Source: Planctomycetota bacterium
GTDB taxonomy: Bacteria > Planctomycetota > Planctomycetia > Pirellulales > UBA1268
Reading direction: 5' to 3'
DNA: 64,000 nucleotides
NCBI GenBank assembly: GCA_016872555.1
Contig: VGZO01000011.1
Coordinates: forward strand, 1-64,000
Part shown: in pieces, positions 1 through 8,379 of the stretch
Position numbering within the stretch: position 1 is the first letter of the stretch
How the letters are laid out: every line of letters begins with the position of its first letter
Program-made: the position numbers and the translations under genes
Notes under the pieces: model-generated
Database searches by the model: none
Told to the model about the DNA's origin: nothing
What the model saw: the letters and a program-made list of their open reading frames with translations, nothing else

Positions 1-69
1 CTCGCCGTTTACACTCGTCGTCACCCGATCGGCCGTTTCCGTCCGGGGCGAGGCACAGGACCGGCGACG

Positions 70-774
70 ATGGAGTACGTGATCTGCTCGTGCCCGCGGA
101 CGGGATCGCACCTGCTGGCCGAGGCGCTGGCGGCGATCGGGGCGGGGCGACCCCGCGAGTATCTCAACCCGATCACGTCCCAGGGGAACGCGATGGTCCC
201 GCGGCCACGGTTCCTCGAGCCCGACCCGGACGGTTACTTCCAGAGGATCCGCGGCGAGAACACCGTCGACGGGATCTTCGGGATCAAGGTCCATTATCCC
301 CAGCTGGCGGTGTTCGACGGCGGAGCCGACGGGCTCGTGCGCCTCCTGCCGGCGGCGCGGTACGTGTCGGTCACGCGCCGGCGCACGCTCCGCCAGGCCG
401 TGTCCTACGCGAAGGCCACGCAGTCGCGGGTCTGGCGTGCGGGTCTCCGCGAGCACCGGCGCCCCCGGTTCAACCACCTGCGGATCATCAAGCACCTGCT
501 GTTCGTGGCCCAGGAGGTCGAGCAGTGGGAGCGCTTCTACCAGCGCCACGGCATCAAGCCGCTGAACTTGGTCTACGAGGAACTCGACGAGGACTACGGC
601 GCGACCATGCGCCGTGTCATCGGTTTCCTCGGCCTGGAAGCCGACGTTCCGCCGCGGCCCTTGGCCCGGCAGGCGGACCAGATCACCGAGGAATGGGTCG
701 ATCGGTCGCTGGGCTTCCTGCGCGGGAACGGGCTCCTGATGCGCTCCATCCGGAGGATCGCGACATCATGGTGA
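70..774 (+). CDS. Stf0-like sulfotransferase
   Basis: A 234-residue protein whose N-terminus (ICSCPRTGSHLLAEAL, residues 5-20) has the form of a 5'-PSB loop that binds the sulfate donor PAPS in Stf0-type sulfotransferases. A second typical segment is the YVSVTRRRTLRQAVSYAKA stretch around residue 100, where Stf0 proteins carry the 3'-phosphate-binding Arg/Ser residues. Length matches the family (about 230-270). By family knowledge it would transfer sulfate to a carbohydrate or lipid-linked sugar; the acceptor cannot be told. The ATG at 70 is the first start in an otherwise open frame. It is followed after 43 bp by a FemAB-like acyltransferase on the same strand, which suggests a small surface-modification group. 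Confidence 0.8.
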   Translation: MEYVICSCPRTGSHLLAEALAAIGAGRPREYLNPITSQGNAMVPRPRFLEPDPDGYFQRIRGENTVDGIFGIKVHYPQLAVFDGGADGLVRLLPAARYVSVTRRRTLRQAVSYAKATQSRVWRAGLREHRRPRFNHLRIIKHLLFVAQEVEQWERFYQRHGIKPLNLVYEELDEDYGATMRRVIGFLGLEADVPPRPLARQADQITEEWVDRSLGFLRGNGLLMRSIRRIATSW

Positions 775-817
775 GTCGATCGGCGGCGAGACGGTCCCAC
801 CGCGGGACGGCCGTGAA

Positions 818-1735
818 GTGAATTCCCGTTCGGTACTTCTCGGCGCCTTCTTCCGTGCCCTCGGCCATGCCGTCCACCAGCGCGACGGGGTCTGCTGGGT
901 CGAGGTCGGACGACTGTCGCTGATGGCGGTGCCGGCGACCGAAGCGGTCGCCGTCGCCCCGGGCGCTGTCGACACGGTGCTCCGTGACACCGGCCGCGTG
1001 GCGGCGACGTTCGTGTCGGCTGATGGAACAGGCGTACCGGCCGTCGCCTGGTGGGTGCGCGATCCGCACTACGGACTGGCCGCCGTGCAGCGGCAGTTCC
1101 GCCAGAATCTCCGCCGTGGCCAGGGGAAGGTGACGGTCCGTCGGCTCGAGTGGCGGGAGTTCCGCAGCCTTGCTTTCGAGGTCCACTGCCAGGCGGCCGC
1201 GGCCCGCGGTGGGCCGGCACCGCCGACGACCAGCGCCGGCGGCTGGAATCGCCTGTGCGACCTCCTGGCCGACGACGTCCGGTTCGAGGCGACGGGCTGC
1301 CTCGTCGATGGCAGCCTCGCCGGCTCGATCGTCTCGCTCACGGCCGATGGACTGTGCGAGGGGGTGATGGCGGACTGCACGCCGCGCTTCGCCGGTGTCC
1401 GACCCGCCCATTGGCTCTACCATCGCTTCGCCGCCGAGATGATCCGCCGGCCGGGGATCCGCGGCGTGACGGTGGGCCGGCAGGGGCTTCCGCCCCGCAC
1501 CTCGCTCGACGCCTTCAAACGCCACGCGGGATACGCGCCGGAGCCGATCCAGATCGCCGCGGTGCTCCATCCGCGCTGGCGGTCCGCACTCGAACCGGCG
1601 ATGACCCGCGCCGTGATCCGCTGGACCGCGCGGCTTCTCGGCCCCCGGGCAGGCGCCCTGGCGAACGTCAGCCTGCTGGATGCCGCGGTGGCGACGCGGC
1701 GAAGTGTCCGCGAGCGCGATCGAGCGGCCGGGTGA
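818..1735 (+). CDS. FemAB/GNAT-type (BioF2-like) acyltransferase
   Basis: A 305-residue protein with a GTG start. The FRQNLRRGQGKVTVRRL segment (about residues 93-109) resembles the basic helix at the start of the second GNAT fold in FemAB/BioF2-like acyltransferases, and the C-terminal half has the usual run of a glycine-rich strand, an RRPGIRGVTVG strand and a lysine-containing 'AFKRHAGY' motif near residue 235. Such enzymes acylate amino groups on cell-wall, exopolysaccharide or lipid precursors; the substrate here is unknown. The last 68 bp overlap, tail to tail, the 3' end of a glycosyltransferase gene on the other strand. The family call rests on motif recall. Confidence 0.65.
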   Translation: MNSRSVLLGAFFRALGHAVHQRDGVCWVEVGRLSLMAVPATEAVAVAPGAVDTVLRDTGRVAATFVSADGTGVPAVAWWVRDPHYGLAAVQRQFRQNLRRGQGKVTVRRLEWREFRSLAFEVHCQAAAARGGPAPPTTSAGGWNRLCDLLADDVRFEATGCLVDGSLAGSIVSLTADGLCEGVMADCTPRFAGVRPAHWLYHRFAAEMIRRPGIRGVTVGRQGLPPRTSLDAFKRHAGYAPEPIQIAAVLHPRWRSALEPAMTRAVIRWTARLLGPRAGALANVSLLDAAVATRRSVRERDRAAG

Positions 1736-2675
1736 AACCGGCCAGGAATCCGCCGGTGAACGCGACCAGCCGCGCCCACCGATGACCGCCTCCGAGCGAG
1801 ACCGACACCCCCACCGGCCGCGCGACGAAGCGGCGCGCGAGCCGACCGAGCAGACCGACGGCGCTTCGCGGCTGTTGCCGTGCGAACTTCCCGAACACCG
1901 CTCCGGTGCCGTACCAATTGCGGCGGATCAGCTCGGCACGGCGGTGCAGCGGCCAGATGTCCTGGTGAGTGACGCGGATGGCCGGAGCCTCATGCACGGC
2001 CCATCCCCCGGCCAGCGCCCGGAGGACGAAGTCGACGTCCTCCGCCGCCGCCAGCGGTGCGCCGACGCCGAACGTCTCGTCGAAGCCGGCCAGTGCCGTC
2101 GCGACAGCTCGGCGAATCGCGATGTTGGCCGACGTTCCGACCAGCGTCGGCAGATCCTCGACCGCGTGGACCGTCACGGTATCGGTCCGCACCGAGGCCT
2201 GAACGAAACCCCGCGTCGCGTCGTGATCGCAGGGCTCGACGTTGCCGTGAACGACGCCGACCACGGGGTGATGATCGAAGGTCGTGACGACCGACTCGAG
2301 CCAGTCATCGGCCGGTTCGCAATCGTCACCGGTCACCGCGATCAGTTCGGCGCGTGCCGCGTCGATCCCGCGGTTGAGCGCCCGGGCCAACCCCCGGTCG
2401 CGCGACGGCAGGTGACGAATCCTCGGGTCGCCGAGCGCCGTCAGTGCCGCCGCCGTCTCGGCCACACGCGCGCTTTGGTCCACCACGCAGATCTCGAAGT
2501 CCTGCCACGATCCACGGCGGATCGCCGCGATCGGGGTCAACACGGCGGTGCCCCGGTCGCGTGTCGGCAGGACGACCGAGATCCGCGGCGGTCGGGCGGC
2601 CCGGGCCCGGGTCGACGACGATGGGTTCCGCACCGGAGACGTCGTCATCGAGGTGATGCCTTGCGTGGTGTCCAT
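1668..2675 (-). CDS. Family 2 glycosyltransferase
   Basis: The GT-A fold is clear from RISVVLPTRDR near the N-terminus, the DQSA and CEPADDW segments around the nucleotide-sugar site, the GTSANIAIRR motif and an AEDVDFVLRALAGGW acceptor region, as in GT2 enzymes. By family knowledge it moves a sugar from a nucleotide donor to a glycan or lipid acceptor on the cytoplasmic membrane face. The start is uncertain: ATG at 2675 has a purine-rich GGGGG run about 10 nt upstream, ATG at 2648 also fits, and the frame stays open to 2990 without homology. The C-terminus is Arg-rich with a weak hydrophobic stretch (WARLVAFTGGFLAGF). It converges on and overlaps the acyltransferase gene. Confidence 0.8.
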   Translation of the reverse strand: MDTTQGITSMTTSPVRNPSSSTRARAARPPRISVVLPTRDRGTAVLTPIAAIRRGSWQDFEICVVDQSARVAETAAALTALGDPRIRHLPSRDRGLARALNRGIDAARAELIAVTGDDCEPADDWLESVVTTFDHHPVVGVVHGNVEPCDHDATRGFVQASVRTDTVTVHAVEDLPTLVGTSANIAIRRAVATALAGFDETFGVGAPLAAAEDVDFVLRALAGGWAVHEAPAIRVTHQDIWPLHRRAELIRRNWYGTGAVFGKFARQQPRSAVGLLGRLARRFVARPVGVSVSLGGGHRWARLVAFTGGFLAGFTRPLDRARGHFAASPPRHPAG

Positions 2676-3081
2676 TCCGCCGGTCCCCCGAACGTCGGAT
2701 GGTACCATCCCGTCCACACGTCTCGTGACGATCCGCTCGGTGCCGCCGTCGCGGCCAGCCGGGGCGCGTCGTCCACGTTCCTTCCCCGACACCATCGCCG
2801 TGGGTTCTTCCGGGAATTTCGTGGCAAGGGGGCCTGGATCCCGGAAAATCATCGGTTTTACTCCAGGGAACGTGCTGGTCCCGGCCCCCGCGGCGCCCCC
2901 TCTCCTCCAAGCTGGGCCCACAAGCCCGATGGGCGGAAAACACCGGGGAAAAGCGCCTTTGAGGGTGAATGCAGTGGGTTTCGGCCCCACTGATCACGCC
3001 GTCCGCCATGCACTTCCCCATTCTTGAACCTGTACGCCCGTCGACACTCTTCAGCCACGGAAATCCCCGAAGAGCCTCGCC
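2676..3081. other. Intergenic region between divergent glycosyltransferase and P450 genes
   Basis: About 400 bp separate two divergently transcribed genes, so promoters for both are expected here. It is less GC-rich than its surroundings in places. One perfect hairpin is visible at 2972-2992: 7-bp arms CAGTGGG/CCCACTG and a 7-nt loop. No RNA family or convincing -35/-10 pair was recognised. Confidence 0.4.
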
Positions 3082-4335
3082 GTGACCTCCCCCTCGAGCG
3101 TTCCGCAGGGCCCTCGACGGCTGCCGGCCGTGGGCCATGCCATGGCGTTCCTGCGCGACAAGCCCGGGTACTTGCTTCGCTGTCACGAGCGTTACGGGGA
3201 GACCGTCCGGCTGTCTCTGGGGGGACCGACTCTGTTGATCACGGCCCCGGAGGACGTGCGGCACGTGCTCGTCTCCGCCGCGGGACGGTATGGAAAGAGC
3301 CCGCGACTGGTCAGCGAGACGGCCCGGCGCCGACTGGGCACGAGCCTGTTCACCGTCGCCGATGCCGACCATGCCCGCCTCCGCGCGCACTCGATCCGCT
3401 GTTTCCATCCGCAACGCCTCGCCGATCGCCAGTGGCTGCTGGATCGGCACTGCGAGGAATTCGCCGCCGCCGCCGTGCGCCACGGGACGGTCGACACCGA
3501 CCGGCACCTGGCGCCGTTCGTGGCCGCGTGCATCGTCGAGGTGCTGCTCGGTACCGACAGTGCGCGGCGCCGGCCCGGGTGGAGCGCCGCGCTCGAGGAG
3601 CGCAGGCGCGCCGACGAGGCCGCGTTCGCGGTCGTGCCGCTGGCGAGGATCCGGTCCGGATCACGGCGCCGGTCGCTGTCGCGACTGGTCGCCGAGGCGA
3701 TCGTGGACGGCACCGACCCCGACGCGATCCTGCACGGCCTGCTCGACGATCCGGACGCCGATGCTGCACGGACCCTCGCACCGGGTGTCGAGCAGATCCT
3801 GCTGGCGGCTTACGAGACCACGACGATGATGCTCGCGTGGACGATCGAACTTCTCGCCCGCGCTCCCGACTGGATGGATCGATGCGGCGAGGAGTCGGTG
3901 GCGGAGCGGGTGATCTCCGAAGCGCTGCGGCTCTACCCGCCGACCTGGCTCTTCGTCCGGGTCGCCACCGCCATGGACCGGCTGCCCGGGGGTATCGCGG
4001 TGCCGACAGGCACGAAGGTCTACCTGTCGCCGTACGTGAGTCAACGCTCCTCCGCGGCCTTCGTCGAGGCCGCGCGGTTCGATCCCGACCGGTTTCTCGC
4101 CGATCGCACCGTCGATCCGTGGCGCTATTTCCCGTTCGGTGCCGGCACGAGGAGTTGCCTTGGTGAGCGGCTCGCCCGCCGGCTCGGCGCGACGTTCCTC
4201 ACCGCCCTCGCGCGGCGGGCCCGTCTCGCTCCGCTCAACCGCCATTCACCACGGCCGCTCGGGCGCGTGACGCTCCGCCCGGCGCACCCGATCCGCGTGG
4301 CGGTGGCGGAGCGCACAGGTCGCGTGGGCCGGTGA
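3082..4335 (+). CDS. Cytochrome P450
   Basis: All P450 signatures are present in a 417-residue protein: an I-helix AAYETTT at about residue 243 (the oxygen-activating acid/Thr pair), the K-helix ExxR as EALR at about 280, and the heme loop FPFGAGTRSCLGERLA with the thiolate Cys near residue 359. There is no N-terminal membrane anchor, so it should be a soluble bacterial class I-type enzyme needing ferredoxin and reductase from elsewhere; none is encoded nearby. The PAVGHAMAFLRDKPGYL start region resembles lipid or terpenoid hydroxylases such as CYP110-like proteins, but the substrate is not inferable. GTG start at 3082. Confidence 0.92.
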   Translation: MTSPSSVPQGPRRLPAVGHAMAFLRDKPGYLLRCHERYGETVRLSLGGPTLLITAPEDVRHVLVSAAGRYGKSPRLVSETARRRLGTSLFTVADADHARLRAHSIRCFHPQRLADRQWLLDRHCEEFAAAAVRHGTVDTDRHLAPFVAACIVEVLLGTDSARRRPGWSAALEERRRADEAAFAVVPLARIRSGSRRRSLSRLVAEAIVDGTDPDAILHGLLDDPDADAARTLAPGVEQILLAAYETTTMMLAWTIELLARAPDWMDRCGEESVAERVISEALRLYPPTWLFVRVATAMDRLPGGIAVPTGTKVYLSPYVSQRSSAAFVEAARFDPDRFLADRTVDPWRYFPFGAGTRSCLGERLARRLGATFLTALARRARLAPLNRHSPRPLGRVTLRPAHPIRVAVAERTGRVGR

Positions 4336-4418
4336 CGACTCTCCCCGCCGCCGACCCGCAGCGCGACCAGCCGAAGCGGCCGGCCCAGCGCGCACGGCCT
4401 TGAATCACGAGGACCGAC

Positions 4419-5015
4419 TCAGTCTTCCGAGGAGAGAGGCCCGGGGCCGAAGCGCGCGGCGGACTCGGCGATCCGCCGCTGGACACCCGCGACGATCGAC
4501 CGGATCTCTGCCAGATCGGTGTCCGGAAGATGGTGGGCCAGTTCCGCGAGGATCGGCTCCATCTCCGGCCGATGGGCGCGAAGCAGCACGGCGATGTCGT
4601 GCTCGTAGTCCTCGACCCGCGCGAACCGCCCTTGGCGGTAGAGCGACGGCAGTGCGAACAGCTTGAGCAACAGCAACCCTTCGACCGTGGCGCAGACGAC
4701 GGACCGTTCGACGAACCGCTCCCGTCGGGCATGCTCCCGTCGGACGATCTCGAACAGGGCGTGATCGGCGAGCAGGATGTCGATCTGAAGACCATCGAAC
4801 TCCGCCCGCGCGAAGCTGTCGTTGCGCTCGACGACGCGCACTTCGGGAATCCGCGGGATCTGGTCAGCAGGAATGATCAGATCGATGTCCTGGGTATTCC
4901 GGCCCGGCGCATGGACCCGCATCGCGATCCCGCCGACCAGCACGTAGCCCACTCCGCGCTCCTCGAGGAGATCGAAGAGCGCCGGGATCGCAGCCAGCAA
5001 CCGGTCGAGATCCAT
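4419..5015 (-). CDS. Nucleotidyltransferase of the AbiEii/DUF6036-like type
   Basis: The protein reads GVGYVLVGGIAMRVHAPGR..TQDIDLII, the minimal nucleotidyltransferase pattern: a GG turn followed by the Asp pair of the active site, with a further Asp in the DGLQIDILLAD strand. That layout is found in AbiEii/AbiGii-type antitoxins and related stand-alone proteins. No toxin or AbiEi partner adjoins it; the neighbours are a convergent P450 and an aminopeptidase. The frame is open to ATG 5102, but homology starts only after the ATG at 5015 (MDLDRLLAAIP), which I chose. Function beyond nucleotidyl transfer is not known. Confidence 0.65.
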   Translation of the reverse strand: MDLDRLLAAIPALFDLLEERGVGYVLVGGIAMRVHAPGRNTQDIDLIIPADQIPRIPEVRVVERNDSFARAEFDGLQIDILLADHALFEIVRREHARRERFVERSVVCATVEGLLLLKLFALPSLYRQGRFARVEDYEHDIAVLLRAHRPEMEPILAELAHHLPDTDLAEIRSIVAGVQRRIAESAARFGPGPLSSED

Positions 5016-5183
5016 GGCCGACAATCCCACCGGAGAGCGGGGATTGAAAACGATCGCCTGGGCGATCATGTCGCCAATGCACAGCGGAGACGACTGCATC
5101 AAATCATTTTACACGGCCGCGCGGTCGAATCCTGAATCACTTCGCGGCCGGTAACGAGCGCTCCGCGACTCGCCCGGCCGCCG

Positions 5184-7919
5184 TCAGGGCGCCGCCGGCG
5201 CCGGGGCGCTCCCCGCCGCAGGTGCCGCCGGCGGCGCGGGGGGCGCGACGCGCTCCTTCACCCGGCGGTCGACACCCTCGAGCTCCGCGCGCAGCTTCCG
5301 CTGCTCGTCGGCGACACGCGACAGCTCGCCGCGCAGCTCCTTCACCTCCTGCGGCACCGCCGGCTGGCGCTGGCGGAGCTTCTCCAGGGCCTCGGTCGCC
5401 ACCTTGCCGACGCGGTCGTCGGCGCCGAGCTGCGCGAACCCCTCGAGCACCGGCCGGGCGCGCGGATCGCCGAGCTCGCCCAGTGCCGCCAGCGCCGCCG
5501 AGCGGACCGGGATGCGCTGGTCGGCGGTGTGGGCGAGGAGAAACTCGCGGACGGTCTCCTTCTCGGTCCGCTCGCTGCCGAGCCGGCCGGCCGTCTCCAG
5601 CGCCCGGGCGAGGACCCGCGGCGGGAAAGCGTCGCCCCGGGCCTTGACCGTGCGCACCAGCGCCTCGAGGAGCGACTCGTCGTGGGTCGCGGCGAGGGCC
5701 GCGATCGCTCCGGCGGCCACCTCCTGACGGAACGACTCGCTCCGCAGCCCGTCGAGGAGGGCGTCTCGCGCCTGCCCGTCGCCGTACTTGGCCAGGCCCT
5801 CGAGCGCCGCGGCGCGGATCGCCGGATTGGGTTCGTCGCGGGCGACGGCGACGAGCCGCTCCATCACCTGCGGCCGGTAATAACCCGCCAGCGCCTCGAC
5901 GACGCGGCGGCGGACGCGGGCGTCGGGCTGCGCGAGCGAGCGCGAAAGCTCGTCGAGCGCCTCGTCGCTGCCAGCCGCCTGCAGCGCCGCCGCGGCCTGC
6001 TCGCGGACGCCGCGGAACGGATCCTCACGGAGCACCCGGCCGAGCCGCTCGACTGCCCCGCGCGTCTTCTTCGCGGCCAGTGCCTTGACGGCGCGGATCC
6101 GCCCGATCGGATCGTCGGCGCTTTCGAGCTGCACCAGGTGCATCGCCTCGGGGAGATCGAAATCGACGCGCGCAAGCAGCGTGTATTCCGGATCGAATCG
6201 CACCAACACCGGCTGCGCGGAGAGCGCGAAGTCGAACTCGTGGGCCGCGCCGTCGACGGCCACGGTCCGGTCGACGACCGTGCCGTCGGGGAGCACGAAC
6301 CGGAACGTCGCCGGGAAGGCGAACAGGAGGACGTCAGCCGACACCGGCTGCGTCTGCCGGATGGTGACGTGGGCCAGCTTCTCCTCCGGCTGCCAGCGGT
6401 AGTCGATCTCCAGGTCGGGGTGGCGGCCGTGGTACAGCCACTGGTCGAAGAACCGGTCGAGCGGCCGGCCGCTGGTCTCCTCGAGGACCTGGCGGAAGTC
6501 GTCGCTGGTCACCGTGCCGTAGGCGTGGCGCTCGAGGTAGGTGCGGACCGCCTGGCGGTAGAGATCGGCTCCGAGCTGGTGGCGGAGCATGTGGAGGACC
6601 CAGCTCCCCTTGGGGTAGGCCCGCCAGTCGAACTGCTCCCGCGCGTCGCGGTAGCCCTTGAAGACGATCGGCCGCGGGTCGGCGGCGTTGGGGAGGATCT
6701 TGTTTTCGGCGTCGAGCCACAGGCCGTAGAGCAGCTCCTCGGTGCCGAGGAGATGGCCGGCGTGGAGGTGGGAGTAGTAGGTGGCGAAACCCTCGTTGAG
6801 CCACAGGTGGCTCCAGTCCTTGCAGGTCACCAGGTCACCGAACCACTGGTGAGCCATCTCGTGGGCGTCGAGCGACCGGGTGGTGCGGATGTTCTCGGTC
6901 TCGCCGGAGAACAGCGTCTGGTCGGTGAGCGTGGTGAGGCTCGTGTTTTCCATCCCGCCGGCGACGAAATCCTGGATCGTCACCTGGTCGTACTTGACCC
7001 ACGGGAAGGGGACGCCGATCTCGTCCTCGAAGTAGGCCATGATCCCGGGGGTGTCGCGGAACGAGTTGGCGGCGACGGCGGCCGTCGACGGTTGCGTCCA
7101 GAACGCCAGCGGCACGTCGCGGTGCTTCCCCTCGAGCTTCACAAGGTGCCCGGCCACGAGGCACACCAGATAGCTGACGTGCGGCTTGTCCTGGAGCCAG
7201 CGCACCGCCTTGAGCCCGGTGGCGGGGTCGGTCTCCTCGCCGACGAGCCGGCCGTTGGAGAGCACGGTCATCGCCGGCGGGACGTGGCAGATCATCTCGG
7301 TGGTGCACTTCTCGTTGGGATAGTCGTGGCACGGAAACCAGTGGCGCGCCTCGTGCGACTCCCCCTGTGTCCAGACATGCGTGTCGCCGGCGGGATAGCC
7401 CATGTCGGGCGTGCGGAAGTACAGGCCACGCCGCGGCTCGGCGGAATGGTCGACGTGGAGCGTGACTTCGCGGCCGGGGGCGATCGGCTCGGGGAAGGCG
7501 ACGGTGATCGAGTCGCGCGCCACGACGACGTCGCCGACGGGCACGGCAGCACCGGCCGCCTCGGCGCGGACGGAATGGACGGTCAGGTCGACCGCGTCGA
7601 GGCGCAGCGTCGACAGCGGCCGGGCGATCGGCTTGAACGACAGCGACGTCGTCGCCCGGACCGAGTGGCGGGCGAAGTCGGGGGTGCAGTCGATCTTGAT
7701 GTGGAGCATGTCGACGGCACGGTCGGGGGCGTATTGCCGCGCCGCCGGCTCCCCCGCGGCCGCCGCGGCGGCGCCATGGTCGGCATGGCCATGGAGGTCG
7801 CCGTGGTGACAACGGCAGAGGATCTCCTCCTCGGCGGCGCCGAGCAGGCCTGCGGCCGGCAGGCCCACTGCCAGGAGGACGACTGCGACCAACGACGACG
7901 GGCGAACGGACCGGAACAT
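5184..7919 (-). CDS. Secreted M1-family aminopeptidase with HEAT repeats and coiled-coil tail
   Basis: A 911-residue protein with a signal peptide (residues 1 to about 30, hydrophobic AVVLLAVGLPAAGLLGA), a short His/Cys-rich stretch (CRCHHGDLHGHADHG), and an M1 peptidase domain. The exopeptidase motif is GGMEN near residue 321, and the zinc site is HEMAHQWFG near 351 followed by the second Glu in WLNEGFATYY. It should remove N-terminal residues from peptides in the periplasm. From about residue 595 there are HEAT-type alpha repeats (for example ALDELSRSLAQPDARVRRRVVEAL), then a charged coiled coil and a Pro/Ala-rich end. The N-terminal Ala-rich linker and HEAT extension are longer than in classical M1 enzymes and may be for docking. 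Confidence 0.9.
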   Translation of the reverse strand: MFRSVRPSSLVAVVLLAVGLPAAGLLGAAEEEILCRCHHGDLHGHADHGAAAAAAGEPAARQYAPDRAVDMLHIKIDCTPDFARHSVRATTSLSFKPIARPLSTLRLDAVDLTVHSVRAEAAGAAVPVGDVVVARDSITVAFPEPIAPGREVTLHVDHSAEPRRGLYFRTPDMGYPAGDTHVWTQGESHEARHWFPCHDYPNEKCTTEMICHVPPAMTVLSNGRLVGEETDPATGLKAVRWLQDKPHVSYLVCLVAGHLVKLEGKHRDVPLAFWTQPSTAAVAANSFRDTPGIMAYFEDEIGVPFPWVKYDQVTIQDFVAGGMENTSLTTLTDQTLFSGETENIRTTRSLDAHEMAHQWFGDLVTCKDWSHLWLNEGFATYYSHLHAGHLLGTEELLYGLWLDAENKILPNAADPRPIVFKGYRDAREQFDWRAYPKGSWVLHMLRHQLGADLYRQAVRTYLERHAYGTVTSDDFRQVLEETSGRPLDRFFDQWLYHGRHPDLEIDYRWQPEEKLAHVTIRQTQPVSADVLLFAFPATFRFVLPDGTVVDRTVAVDGAAHEFDFALSAQPVLVRFDPEYTLLARVDFDLPEAMHLVQLESADDPIGRIRAVKALAAKKTRGAVERLGRVLREDPFRGVREQAAAALQAAGSDEALDELSRSLAQPDARVRRRVVEALAGYYRPQVMERLVAVARDEPNPAIRAAALEGLAKYGDGQARDALLDGLRSESFRQEVAAGAIAALAATHDESLLEALVRTVKARGDAFPPRVLARALETAGRLGSERTEKETVREFLLAHTADQRIPVRSAALAALGELGDPRARPVLEGFAQLGADDRVGKVATEALEKLRQRQPAVPQEVKELRGELSRVADEQRKLRAELEGVDRRVKERVAPPAPPAAPAAGSAPAPAAP

Positions 7920-7959
7920 GCCTGCCTCCCGCGGGAAACCACCATGGCCGAACCGCGCA

Positions 7960-7965
7960 AGTATA
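7960..7965 (-). promoter_or_regulatory. Candidate -10 element (TATACT) for the aminopeptidase gene
   Basis: On the minus strand the sequence GAACTATACT lies about 40 bp before the aminopeptidase start codon. The same ten bases occur upstream of the ribonucleotide reductase gene at 59638-59647, also on the minus strand. The hexamer is one base from the sigma-70 consensus; no clear -35 box is visible. Confidence 0.35.
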
Positions 7966-8049
7966 GTTCGCGCTTTCTGGCCGTTCCCGGGGGAGGCGCG
8001 GTGGCCGGCACGGTGCGCGAGACCCCCGTTTTCCCGGTACCATCCGGGG

Positions 8050-8379
8050 ATGGATCTGCTGCGGGAATCGATCGCCGAGCGGGCAGCCGACTGCGAGCGG
8101 GAGCGGCTCCGGGTGCGCGAGCGACTCGCGGCCGGGCTGGCAGCCTGTCTGCCGCAGGGGAGCCGGGTCTGGGTCTACGGCTCCCTGACCGAGCCTGCTC
8201 GATTCCGCGAGTGGTCCGACGTGGATCTGGCGCTCGAGCAGGACCCGCCCGCGATGAGCATCCATCTCCTGGCGAGTCTGCTCTCGGAGCGGTGTCAACG
8301 CCCCGTCGATGTCTGCCTGATCGGCGAGACGAGACTCGAGCCGCAGATCCGACGGCATGGTGAACCATGGACCGTATAG
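8050..8379 (+). CDS. mntA: MntA-like nucleotidyltransferase (putative antitoxin)
   Basis: A 109-residue minimal nucleotidyltransferase: VWVYGSL, then SDVDLAL eleven residues after the GS pair, and a third acidic strand PVDVCLI. In MntA antitoxins of type VII systems the motif is GSX10DXD; here the spacing is one longer. By analogy it would inactivate the neighbouring HEPN toxin by adding AMP to a Tyr beside its catalytic site. It overlaps the next gene by 13 bp, which fits translational coupling. ATG 8050 is chosen because the family's helical N-terminus begins there; the frame is open further upstream to 7918 without homology. Confidence 0.75.
   Translation: MDLLRESIAERAADCERERLRVRERLAAGLAACLPQGSRVWVYGSLTEPARFREWSDVDLALEQDPPAMSIHLLASLLSERCQRPVDVCLIGETRLEPQIRRHGEPWTV

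Noticed and set aside
2858-3507. Extended N-termini for the glycosyltransferase (open to 2990) and other frames running across the P450 start
   Set aside because: The extra residues show no family similarity and no ribosome site; they are stop-free by composition.
5529-8363. A 944-codon open frame on the plus strand
   Set aside because: It runs antisense through the M1 aminopeptidase gene, is Arg/Gly-rich and has no homology pattern; it is the stop-poor shadow expected in GC-rich coding DNA. The same applies to other long antisense frames, such as 11961-14777 minus and 56911-59907 plus.
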